Origin: CALMZN01 sp964443785
GTDB lineage: Bacteria; Patescibacteriota; Patescibacteriia; UBA1558; GWA2-36-10
NCBI GenBank assembly: GCA_964443785.1
Contig: CAYUER010000022.1
Coordinates: 1-14,923, forward strand
Direction: 5' to 3'
DNA: 14,923 bases
The number at the start of each line of letters is the position of its first letter. The first letter of the stretch is position 1. Shown one piece after another: positions 6,963-12,914 of the stretch. The position numbers and the translations under genes were made by a program. The notes under the pieces were generated by a model. The model saw nothing but the letters and a program-made list of their open reading frames with translations. It was not told the origin of the DNA and ran no database searches.

Positions 6963-8053
6963 GGGATTTTTTCTTTTCTTTGCGCCGTTTAGACTGGCTG
7001 CTTTTTTTCGCTATGCTTTTCATGTTGTTTTTGAGTGTCAGCATACTCTATAGTCTGAACCTCAATATTGAGTCTTCAGATTTTTTGATCTTCAAAAAAC
7101 AATTAATTTTTATTTTATCTGGTTTATTGTTATTTTTTGTAGTGGCCAATATCAATTACAAAGTTTGGTCGACTTTTAGCAAACTGATTTATATTTTATT
7201 TGCTGTGGTATTGATGGCGGTTGTTGTCTTTGGTCGTGAGCTCCAGGGTACGACCGGCTGGATCATCATTGGTCCTTTGAGTCTACAGCCAGTAGAGTTT
7301 GCCAAGATTGCTTGCTTAGCTCTGCTGGCTCGCTACTTTGCTGACAATTCTCGGGAGTTTTATATGCTCAAGCATATTATCATCTCCGGCTTGATTACTT
7401 TGTTTTATGTTGGCTTGGTCATGCTGCAGCCAGATTTGGGCTCCTCACTGGTGATGGTTGGAGTATGGGTGGTGATGATTTTGTTTACTGGTCTGCCCAA
7501 AAAATATTTACTGTGGCTGATTGCTCTTTTTGTGATTGTGGTCACTTGTGCTTGGTTTTTTGTACTAGCCCCTTACCAAAAAGATAGGATTTTGGTTTTT
7601 ATTAACCCAGGTCTTGATCCAAAAGGGAGTGGCTACAATGTTTTACAGTCTATTACAGCTGTGGGCTCTGGTCAGCTCTTTGGTCGTGGCTTATCTTTGG
7701 GCTCGCAGAGCAATTTGCGTTTTTTGCCAGAGCCAGGTACAGATTTTATCTTTGCCGTTATTGCTGAAGATTTAGGTTTTTTGGGTGTAGTTTTTACTTT
7801 GGGTTTATTGGCTTTTATTATTTATCGTTTGTTTGCCATCATTCGGCTAGCTCAGGATGATCATGGTTCGTATCTAGTTTTGGGAGTGGTGGCCATGCTT
7901 TTGGTGCAGTCATTTATCAATATTGGTATGAATATGGGTATTTCCCCAGTGACTGGCATTCCTTTGCCCTTGGTTTCTGGTGGTGGTAGCTCCCTGTGGT
8001 CTGTGATGATAGCCCTAGGCATGGCGCAGAGTGTTTATATTAGGAATAGGTGA
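6959..8053 (+). CDS. rodA: RodA-type SEDS peptidoglycan glycosyltransferase (rod-shape protein)
   Basis: The 364-residue protein has about ten membrane helices and the SEDS signatures in order: 'GTTGWI' (97-102), 'QPVEFAK' (110-116), 'QPDLGSS' (157-163), 'YQKDRI' (206-211), 'GYNVLQSITAVGSGQLFGRG' (225-244), 'TDFIFAVIAEDLG' (261-273) and 'GISPVTGIPLPLVSGGGSS' (327-345). SEDS proteins polymerise lipid II into glycan strands with a class B PBP; the essential aspartate is the one in TDFIF, here Asp262. Length and motif spelling favour RodA over FtsW, with moderate certainty. The residue before TDF is Gly where many RodA proteins have His. No class B PBP or mreBCD gene is in the window. Translation is coupled to the preceding gene by a 4-nt overlap. 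Confidence 0.92.
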   Translation: MRDFFFSLRRLDWLLFFAMLFMLFLSVSILYSLNLNIESSDFLIFKKQLIFILSGLLLFFVVANINYKVWSTFSKLIYILFAVVLMAVVVFGRELQGTTGWIIIGPLSLQPVEFAKIACLALLARYFADNSREFYMLKHIIISGLITLFYVGLVMLQPDLGSSLVMVGVWVVMILFTGLPKKYLLWLIALFVIVVTCAWFFVLAPYQKDRILVFINPGLDPKGSGYNVLQSITAVGSGQLFGRGLSLGSQSNLRFLPEPGTDFIFAVIAEDLGFLGVVFTLGLLAFIIYRLFAIIRLAQDDHGSYLVLGVVAMLLVQSFINIGMNMGISPVTGIPLPLVSGGGSSLWSVMIALGMAQSVYIRNR

Positions 8054-8061
8054 TATGGGGG

Positions 8062-8090
8062 TTGACTTTTAGTCAGCATTATGATTAAAT
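8062..8090 (+). promoter_or_regulatory. Promoter between rodA and the bL25 gene
   Basis: TTGACT (8062-8067) and TTAAAT (8085-8090) at 17-bp spacing match at 5/6 and 4/6. TGACT-TTT-AGTCA (8063-8075), an inverted repeat over the -35 and spacer, could be an operator or chance. It would let bL25 be expressed separately from rodA. Confidence 0.45.
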
Positions 8091-8126
8091 AGTACCACTA
8101 TATTTATTTTTTAAGAGCAAAATTTT

Positions 8127-8774
8127 ATGTCCGAAATGAAATTAACCGTCAAAGCCAGAAGCAAAGGCAAAGCCAGCTTATTATCTTTTATTAGAAATAA
8201 TAGCGGTGTTCCGGGTGCTGTTTATGGTTTGAAAAAAGAATCAGTTTTGTTTAGCGCTGATTATAATACTTTAGTCAAAGTGCTTAATACAGCTGGTACT
8301 AGTCAGATTATTGACTTGGATTTGGATGGTCAGACTATCCCTGTGATTGTGCGTGATTTTCAAAAAGATCCAGTCAGTGACAGATTGATTCATGTAGATT
8401 TTTTGGCCGTTGATGACAAAGAAACTTTCACTACCATCGTGCCTTTGAAATTCAGTGGTACTTCCAAAGCTGTGCGCGAACAAGGTGGTAAATTGGAGAT
8501 CAAAAGACAATCAGTCAAAGTACGCTGCTTACCAAAAGATTTGCCAGCTTTTATCGAAGTAAATTTGAGTGAGTTGGCCAATATTGGCAATGATATCACT
8601 GTCGAGCATTTGGTAGTAGCCAAAGAAGTCAAGATTTTGGACAATCCTTTTGATAAGGTAGTCGATGTAGTTGTGCCTAGAAAAGAAGTAGTCGCCACTA
8701 GCGCTGCTTCAGCTGCTGCTCCTGCTGAAGGTGAAAAGACTGCTGCTCCTGCTGCTGCTCCAGAGAAAAAATAA
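8127..8774 (+). CDS. rplY: 50S ribosomal protein bL25, long Ctc/TL5 type
   Basis: The 215-residue product binds 5S rRNA in the large subunit. The N-terminal L25 domain (about 1-95) shows 'KGKASLLSFIRNNSGVPGAVYG' broken by standard family spacing, 'VIVRDFQKDPVSDRLIHVDF' at about 73-92, and the C-terminal TL5-type beta domain (about 98-190) has 'VPLKFSGTSKAVREQGGKL' and 'LPKDLPAFIEVNLSEL'. The tail (about 190-215) is rich in Ala, Pro, Glu and Lys, as is common for long-form bL25. The ATG is preceded by a weak AAGAG at about 11 nt. A promoter at 8062-8090 precedes it and the DUF3048 gene follows after 20 nt, probably on the same transcript. Confidence 0.95.
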   Translation: MSEMKLTVKARSKGKASLLSFIRNNSGVPGAVYGLKKESVLFSADYNTLVKVLNTAGTSQIIDLDLDGQTIPVIVRDFQKDPVSDRLIHVDFLAVDDKETFTTIVPLKFSGTSKAVREQGGKLEIKRQSVKVRCLPKDLPAFIEVNLSELANIGNDITVEHLVVAKEVKILDNPFDKVVDVVVPRKEVVATSAASAAAPAEGEKTAAPAAAPEKK

Positions 8775-8794
8775 TTTTTTTCTAAAAATACACC

Positions 8795-9847
8795 ATGCTT
8801 AGTCGCCAAAAAAAACTTTATTTGGCAATAACTGTCATTGCTTTGGCAGTTATTTTGATTTGTTTTGGTTTATTCCAGCTATTTTTTGTCGATCATCAGT
8901 CAGCAGCTGGTCTGGATGATCATAGTTTGCCAACTAGTACGCTATCAACTTGGCGTCATCCCTTGAATGGCCAGTCGATCGCTTCAGCTGATTGGTCGTA
9001 TTTTCCAGTCGCTGTGATGATAGACAATTCTTATACAGTCAGACCACAGGCTGGATTGGCGCAGGCAGATATCATTTATGAAGCATTAGCCGAAAGTAAT
9101 ATTACTAGACTTTTGGCCATTTTTGATAAAAATAATACAGTCGAAAAAGTTGGTCCTATTCGCTCAGCTCGTTCGTATTTTATGGATTGGGCCGAGGAGT
9201 ATGGTGGTGTCTATATGCATGTTGGCGGCAGCCCCCAAGCTTTAGCGGAGATCAAGAAATACAATTTTACCAATGTTGATCAGATTGGTGCTGGTGAAAT
9301 ATATTTTTGGCGGGATCAAAAATTGAAAATGCCAAGCAATGTTTTTAGCTCAGCGACCAATTGGTTGCGTGTGGGGGAGATCAAAGAAGTTCCTCTGGCG
9401 ACAGCTAGCTCTAGTGTCGGTATTTTGTGGCATTATGTGGATGCGTCAGCTTCTCTTCCAGAGAGTATCAAGCCAGAGATTAGCCTCAAATACTCTGCAG
9501 ATTATTATAAAGTAGATTGGCGTTTCAATCAGGTCTTGGGTCAGTATCAACGCTGGCAAGATGACGAAAAATTTATTTTTGACACAGGTGATCAGGCAGC
9601 AGCAGCCAATGTCATAGTCCAGCTAGTGGACTCTCAGTTGATTGATATCGAGCGCCGTTCTATGGATACTGAAAAAGGCGGAAAAGTTTATGTTTTCAAT
9701 GCTCTTGGTCAGCAAGTAGGTCAGTGGAAGTACATCAATAATCGTACGAGATTTTTTAATGACTTGGGTACAGAGGAGTTGAATTTGTTGCCAGGCAAGA
9801 CTTGGGTGCAGATTTTGGATGATGAAAATAAATTGGAGATAAAATAA
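8795..9847 (+). CDS. DUF3048 family membrane-anchored protein (YerB-like)
   Basis: The 350-residue product has an N-terminal membrane helix (about 9-31) and an extracytoplasmic part that matches the DUF3048 pattern: 'RHPLNG' (54-59), 'VAVMIDN' (72-78), 'RPQAGLAQADIIYEALAE' (83-100), 'ITRLLAIF' (103-110), 'VGPIRSARSYF' (119-129), 'MHVGGSP' (141-147) and 'YFWRD' (170-174), with the second domain at about 220-345. Bacillus YerB is a lipoprotein of this family; its activity is unknown to me. Here Cys23 lies in the hydrophobic helix but lacks a small residue before it, so a membrane anchor is more likely than lipidation. There is no SD; the ATG lies 20 nt after the bL25 stop. The 30-bp palindrome at 9851-9880 follows the stop. 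Confidence 0.9.
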   Translation: MLSRQKKLYLAITVIALAVILICFGLFQLFFVDHQSAAGLDDHSLPTSTLSTWRHPLNGQSIASADWSYFPVAVMIDNSYTVRPQAGLAQADIIYEALAESNITRLLAIFDKNNTVEKVGPIRSARSYFMDWAEEYGGVYMHVGGSPQALAEIKKYNFTNVDQIGAGEIYFWRDQKLKMPSNVFSSATNWLRVGEIKEVPLATASSSVGILWHYVDASASLPESIKPEISLKYSADYYKVDWRFNQVLGQYQRWQDDEKFIFDTGDQAAAANVIVQLVDSQLIDIERRSMDTEKGGKVYVFNALGQQVGQWKYINNRTRFFNDLGTEELNLLPGKTWVQILDDENKLEIK

Positions 9848-9850
9848 AAT

Positions 9851-9880
9851 CAGCCCAGCCCCTCGCGAGGGGCTGGGCTG
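9851..9880. terminator. Perfect 30-bp palindrome between converging genes, likely bidirectional terminator
   Basis: CAGCCCAGCCCCTCG at 9851-9865 is the exact reverse complement of 9866-9880, giving an uninterrupted 15-bp arm. On the minus strand it is followed by a T-rich stretch (complement of 9839-9850), so it fits termination of the prfA-prmC cluster. On the plus strand no T run follows, so termination after the DUF3048 gene would be weaker. Confidence 0.75.
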
Positions 9881-9895
9881 GACTGCTTCGAGCAT

Positions 9896-10117
9896 CTATA
9901 GGTTGTGATAGATGATGACAGCGTGGGCTACACTGAGGCCCTTTTTTTGTTTATCGACAATCTTGGTGATTCTGTAGCGACCGTTTTTCTTGACGATGAC
10001 TTGTCCTTTTTTGAGGGCCTTGTAGCAGGTGTGGCTGAAGTACGGGAGCGGGCACAGGGATTCTTGGCTGCTGAAATATATTATCCATTTTTGCGCAGCG
10101 CGTTTTCTCTGCCTCAT
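9896..10117 (-). CDS. Small basic protein of unknown function
   Basis: The 73-residue product begins MRQRKRAAQKWIIYF and is strongly basic, with 'YKALKKGQVIVKKNGRYRI' in the middle and 'KKGLSVAHAVIIYHNL' at the end. The ATG at 10117 is preceded by AGGAAG at a good distance; an in-frame TTG at 10147 would add ten residues but lacks an SD. It follows prmC by about 70 nt on the same strand, and the palindrome at 9851-9880 terminates right after it, so it is probably the last gene of the prfA-prmC unit. I recognise no family. The strong SD and position support a real gene; overlapping open frames on the other strand keep this uncertain. Confidence 0.55.
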   Translation of the reverse strand: MRQRKRAAQKWIIYFSSQESLCPLPYFSHTCYKALKKGQVIVKKNGRYRITKIVDKQKKGLSVAHAVIIYHNL

Positions 10118-10186
10118 CAGCTCTTCCTTTTTTTGGGGTGAAAACAACGAGGGAATAACACAATCTACACTATTTTGGTGGTTTTG

Positions 10187-11020
10187 TCAATCAGTAATCT
10201 TGAGAGCGCGGGCCTCCTGGCTGAGGTCTTTGATGATTTCCAAGGTAGCATCGGGTAATAATTGCTGGGCTAATTGTTTGATGTTTTGTGCTTGGTCAGG
10301 GTCTATTTCCAATAATAGACAGTATTTTTTTGATAAATATTGTGGCAATTGTTTGAGCAAGCGGTGGTAAAAATACAGGCCATCAGCTCCGCCATAGAGA
10401 GCATTGCGTGGTTCTTTTTGGATACTTGGTTCTTTGAGTTGTTTTTTGGTCAGATAGGGCAGGTTGGCCATGACTAGGTCAAATTTTTGTTTCGGGATAT
10501 TGCTTAATAAATCAGATTTGCTTAATTTAATTTGATTTTTGAGCTGATGTTTGCGGATATTGCTTTTGGCAACCTTGAGGGCTCGACTAGAATTATCTAA
10601 AGCACAAAATTGTGCCGGCTGTTGATAATTTTTGGCTAGAGCTATGATCAGACAGCCGCTGCCAGTGCCTATATCAATTATTTTTGGGGTTTTTATTTTA
10701 TTTTTTTCTAGATAATTGAGCGCTTCATCGATGAGGGCTTCACTATCTGGGCGGGGGATGAGAGTATGTTTGTTGACCAAAAAATTTAAGCTATAAAATT
10801 CTTTATGACCCAAGAGATAAGCAACGCTGTGGTTAGTGTGGCGTCTAGCGAGTAGTCGCCAAAAAGTAGATTGACTAGAGCGATTCAGGATTTTTTTTGG
10901 GTTTTTGTAGAGGTAGTTGAGATGGCGGTGTAGACTTTTGGCCAATAATAATTCTATATCTCCAAGGGGGACAAGGGGATATTGTGCTTGAGCTTTTTGT
11001 GTGAGCTGATCTATCTTCAT
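10187..11020 (-). CDS. prmC: Peptide chain release factor N5-glutamine methyltransferase PrmC (HemK)
   Basis: The 277-residue enzyme uses S-adenosylmethionine to methylate the glutamine of the GGQ motif in release factors. The N-terminal helical domain (about 1-85) is followed by 'LIPRPDSEALIDEAL' (87-101), SAM motif I 'IDIGTGSGCLIIALAK' (115-130), an acidic residue 'ALDNS' (140-144) and 'DLVMANLPYL' (181-190). The last is the substrate-binding NPPY motif with Leu at the second position. The start ATG overlaps the prfA TGA by 4 nt (ATGA), so enzyme and substrate are translationally coupled. Length is normal for the family. Confidence 0.94.
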   Translation of the reverse strand: MKIDQLTQKAQAQYPLVPLGDIELLLAKSLHRHLNYLYKNPKKILNRSSQSTFWRLLARRHTNHSVAYLLGHKEFYSLNFLVNKHTLIPRPDSEALIDEALNYLEKNKIKTPKIIDIGTGSGCLIIALAKNYQQPAQFCALDNSSRALKVAKSNIRKHQLKNQIKLSKSDLLSNIPKQKFDLVMANLPYLTKKQLKEPSIQKEPRNALYGGADGLYFYHRLLKQLPQYLSKKYCLLLEIDPDQAQNIKQLAQQLLPDATLEIIKDLSQEARALKITD

Positions 11021-12069
11021 GAATTTGCGCGAGCTGCTTGCTGGAGAGGTGTGATGATGGGCAAGAGATCGCCATCTAAAATGATGGGTAGATTGTGTAG
11101 GGTCAATTTTATACGGTGATCAGTCAATCGATCTTGAGGGAAATTGTAAGTGCGGATTTTTTCACTACGATCACCAGAGCCGACTTGATTTTTTCTTTCA
11201 GCAGCAAGCTTTTCATGATGATCGGCTTCCATTTTGTCCAATATTCTAGAACGCAAAATAGCCATGGCTTTTTCTTTGTTTTGGCCTTGGGATTTTTCGT
11301 CTTGGCAGGATACGACTGTGCCAGTAGGTAGATGAGTGATGCGGACAGCAGATTTAGTAGTATTGACTGATTGTCCGCCATGTCCAGAAGCACAAAAAGT
11401 ATCAATGCGCAGATCTTTAGGCTCGATGACTAGATCGACTTCTTCGGCTTCGGGCATGACAGCGACAGTGGCTGCTGAGGTGTGGACGCGACCAGCTTTT
11501 TCGGTTTCGGGTACGCGTTGGACGCGATGGACACCACTTTCAAATTTGAGATGTTTATAGACATTATTGCCAGTGATTTCGGCAATGATTTCTTTGAAGC
11601 CGCCTAAGCCAGTGCGATTTTGGGAAAGGATTTTGACTTGCCAGCCCATTTTTTCAGCAAAGCGTGCGTACATACGGTAGAGCTCAGCCGCAAAAATAGC
11701 CGACTCGTCACCACCAGTGCCAGCGCGTATTTCCAGGATGATATTGCGCTTGTCTCTAGGATCCAAAGGATGAATGATTTCGTCTAATTCAAAACTATGC
11801 TTAGCTAGTTGTTGTTGTAGTTGGTCGATTTCTTCTTGAGTCATGACCAGCATCTCTTCATCGCTTTCTTGGCTGAGTGATGCTTGGAGACTTTCTAGGT
11901 CAGATTTTATTTTGGTAATTTTTTCAGACAAATCCAAAACATACTTGGTTTCACTATATTTTTTACCAAGCTCAATAATTTTTTTGCTATCAGCCATTAC
12001 TTCGGGTAATTGCATTTCAGCTTCTAGCTCGCTTAAATCTTTTTTTAGTTTTTCAATGTCATTTTCCAT
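11017..12069 (-). CDS. prfA: Peptide chain release factor 1 (RF1)
   Basis: The product ends translation at UAA and UAG. The N-terminal helical domain contains coiled-coil-like stretches, then 'EIRAGTGGDESAIFAAELYRMY'-type core, 'VHRVQRVPETE' with the codon-reading PxT tripeptide (Pro-Glu-Thr, about residues 187-189) that marks RF1 rather than RF2, and 'SGHGGQSVNTT' with the GGQ loop (about 231-233) that enters the peptidyl-transferase centre. From the ATG at 12069 it has 350 residues. An in-frame ATG at 12084 adds five residues (MTNTN) but lies inside the palindromic repeat at 12081-12133, with AGGA touching it, so I prefer 12069; neither start has a well-placed SD. prmC follows by overlap. 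The gene itself ends in TGA, so RF2 must exist elsewhere. Confidence 0.95.
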   Translation of the reverse strand: MENDIEKLKKDLSELEAEMQLPEVMADSKKIIELGKKYSETKYVLDLSEKITKIKSDLESLQASLSQESDEEMLVMTQEEIDQLQQQLAKHSFELDEIIHPLDPRDKRNIILEIRAGTGGDESAIFAAELYRMYARFAEKMGWQVKILSQNRTGLGGFKEIIAEITGNNVYKHLKFESGVHRVQRVPETEKAGRVHTSAATVAVMPEAEEVDLVIEPKDLRIDTFCASGHGGQSVNTTKSAVRITHLPTGTVVSCQDEKSQGQNKEKAMAILRSRILDKMEADHHEKLAAERKNQVGSGDRSEKIRTYNFPQDRLTDHRIKLTLHNLPIILDGDLLPIITPLQQAARANS

Positions 12070-12080
12070 ATTTGTATTTG

Positions 12081-12133
12081 TCATTCCTGCGAAGGCAGGA
12101 ATCTAGTGAGATCCCGCAACAAGTGCGGGATGA
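12081..12133. repeat. Dispersed-type palindromic repeat in the prfA 5' leader
   Basis: Two hairpins in tandem: ATTCCTGC-GAAG-GCAGGAAT (12083-12102) and ATCCCGCA-ACAAG-TGCGGGAT (12111-12131), bounded by TCAT (12081-12084) and ATGA (12130-12133), so the ends are also inverted. The wording is that of a widespread intergenic repeat whose false translations read 'VIPAKAGI' and 'RRQESS...QQVRDD', which I know from many bacterial genomes. Only one copy is in the window. Its left edge contains the upstream candidate prfA ATG. Confidence 0.85.
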
Positions 12134-12141
12134 TAATATTA

Positions 12142-12169
12142 ATTATACCAAAAAATTTGTTCCTAACAA
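12142..12169 (-). promoter_or_regulatory. Extended -10 promoter for prfA-prmC
   Basis: On the minus strand TGG then TATAAT (12150-12142) is an extended -10; TTGTTA (12169-12164) is a 4/6 -35 at 16 bp. Transcription would start near 12135, just before the palindromic repeat, so the repeat would be almost the whole 5' leader. The -35 overlaps the terminator of rpmE. Confidence 0.55.
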
Positions 12170-12198
12170 AAAAACTCCTATTAAAAAAAGAGTTTTTT
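12168..12198 (-). terminator. Intrinsic terminator of rpmE
   Basis: AAAAAACTC (12169-12177) pairs with GAGTTTTTT (12190-12198). On the minus strand the second arm ends in a T run. It lies 17 nt after the rpmE stop. Confidence 0.75.
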
Positions 12199-12214
12199 GT
12201 TGCTTAAAGAATAG

Positions 12215-12574
12215 CTATTTTTTAGTAGTAGCTTTTTTAGCAGGGGCTTTTTTGACTTTGACTTCTGGAGCGTTCATTTCTGCTTTGGCTTTGGCGCGCT
12301 CTTTTTCTAGCTTTTTAGCAGTTGAAGCTTGGCGCTTGGCAGTGCGACCACGGCGAGTGGCGCCAACAGTTTTTTGTAATTCTCGGATTTTTTTGAATCT
12401 ATCGACGCGACCAGCAGTATCAATCAATTTTTCTTTGCCAGTATAAAAAGGATGGCAAGCAGCGCAAATTTCCACGCGGATTTCTTTGAGAGTAGATCCA
12501 GTGGTCATGATATTACCGCAAGCACAAATGATTTTAGCGTCAGAATAATAATTTGGGTGTATTTCTTTTTTCAT
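12215..12574 (-). CDS. rpmE: 50S ribosomal protein bL31, zinc-binding form with basic extension
   Basis: The first 70 residues match bL31: 'MKKEIHPNYY', 'CACGN' with Cys17 and Cys19, 'CAACHPFYTGKEK' with Cys37 and Cys40, and 'GRVDRFKKI'. The four cysteines make it the zinc-binding (C+) type. Total length is 119, against about 70 for ordinary bL31. The additional roughly 45 residues are rich in Lys, Ala and Arg, ending 'KKAPAKKATTKK', probably a disordered RNA-contacting tail. The start is supported by AGGGGG at 12589-12584 (minus strand), 9 nt before the ATG. The gene has its own promoter and terminator. Confidence 0.95.
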   Translation of the reverse strand: MKKEIHPNYYSDAKIICACGNIMTTGSTLKEIRVEICAACHPFYTGKEKLIDTAGRVDRFKKIRELQKTVGATRRGRTAKRQASTAKKLEKERAKAKAEMNAPEVKVKKAPAKKATTKK

Positions 12575-12583
12575 ATAAATTTT

Positions 12584-12602
12584 CCCCCTATAGAAATATA
12601 GG
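12584..12602 (-). promoter_or_regulatory. Hairpin partly covering the rpmE ribosome binding site
   Basis: CCTATA (12602-12597) pairs with TATAGG (12592-12587) around a TTTC loop on the minus strand. The SD AGGGGG occupies 12589-12584, so its first three bases are in the stem. The hairpin could tune initiation; bL31 leaders that autoregulate are known in other bacteria, but this one does not visibly match them. Confidence 0.5.
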
Positions 12603-12625
12603 ATTTTTCTAATAAATGCCCCAAC

Positions 12626-12654
12626 ACAATATCAAAATATAAAGAAAATGTCAA
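12626..12654 (-). promoter_or_regulatory. Promoter for rpmE
   Basis: On the minus strand TTGACA (12654-12649) is an exact -35; TATTGT (12631-12626) is a 4/6 -10 at 17 bp. The start would be near 12619, giving a leader of about 45 nt that includes the SD-covering hairpin. Confidence 0.55.
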
Positions 12655-12715
12655 GATTTAAGATTTAGCTTATTTTGTCGTTTTTTTGGTATTTTGTCAG
12701 ATTAGGCCAAAACCC

Positions 12716-12744
12716 TTGCCAAATATAAACTTTCGTGTTAATAT
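12716..12744 (+). promoter_or_regulatory. Promoter for rpsB-tsf
   Basis: TTGCCA (12716-12721) and TAATAT (12739-12744) at 17-bp spacing match at 5/6 and 4/6. A start near 12751 gives an unusually long leader of about 160 nt before rpsB. Confidence 0.5.
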
Positions 12745-12754
12745 GTGGCTACCT

Positions 12755-12906
12755 TTAAGGTTTTATTTGGACCTTAATTTTAATTAATCACAAGTATTTT
12801 GTCTTTTAGCCCAAGATCCTTCTCTCAATAAAGAGAGCACTTGAGCTACAAAATACGGGTTTATGTCCACCTAGACCAATGTCGTCAGTGTGGACTAAGA
12901 AAGGAA
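12755..12906 (+). promoter_or_regulatory. Structured 5' leader of rpsB, candidate autoregulatory RNA
   Basis: Three helices are visible. P1 pairs TTAAGGT (12755-12761) with ACCTTAA (12771-12777). P2 is long and interrupted: GTATTTTGT/ACAAAATAC (12794-12802/12848-12856), AGCCCAAG/CTTGAGCT with one mismatch (12808-12815/12840-12847), and CTCTC/GAGAG (12822-12826/12833-12837). P3 pairs GTCCAC (12865-12870) with GTGGAC (12890-12895), with inner GAC/GTC. The SD AAGGAA follows at 12901-12906. TCCTT at 12817-12821, unpaired inside P2, is complementary to AAGGA of the SD. Leaders of rpsB that S2 represses are known in enterobacteria; that this one acts so is inference. Confidence 0.55.
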
Positions 12907-12914
12907 ATAATAAG

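Noticed and set aside
8390..8809. 139-codon minus-strand frame across bL25
   Set aside because: It mirrors the Ala/Pro-rich bL25 tail and has no family features.
9905..10141. Plus-strand frame opposite the small basic gene
   Set aside because: Acidic low-complexity composition, no SD, and it would lie after the DUF3048 terminator palindrome; the minus-strand frame has an SD and fits its unit.
11843..12106. Open frame on the plus strand ending FVIPAKAGI
   Set aside because: Antisense to prfA; its end is the other false translation of the same repeat.
12072..12446. Open frame on the plus strand beginning MYLSFLRRQESS
   Set aside because: It is a known false translation of the palindromic repeat and then runs antisense through rpmE.
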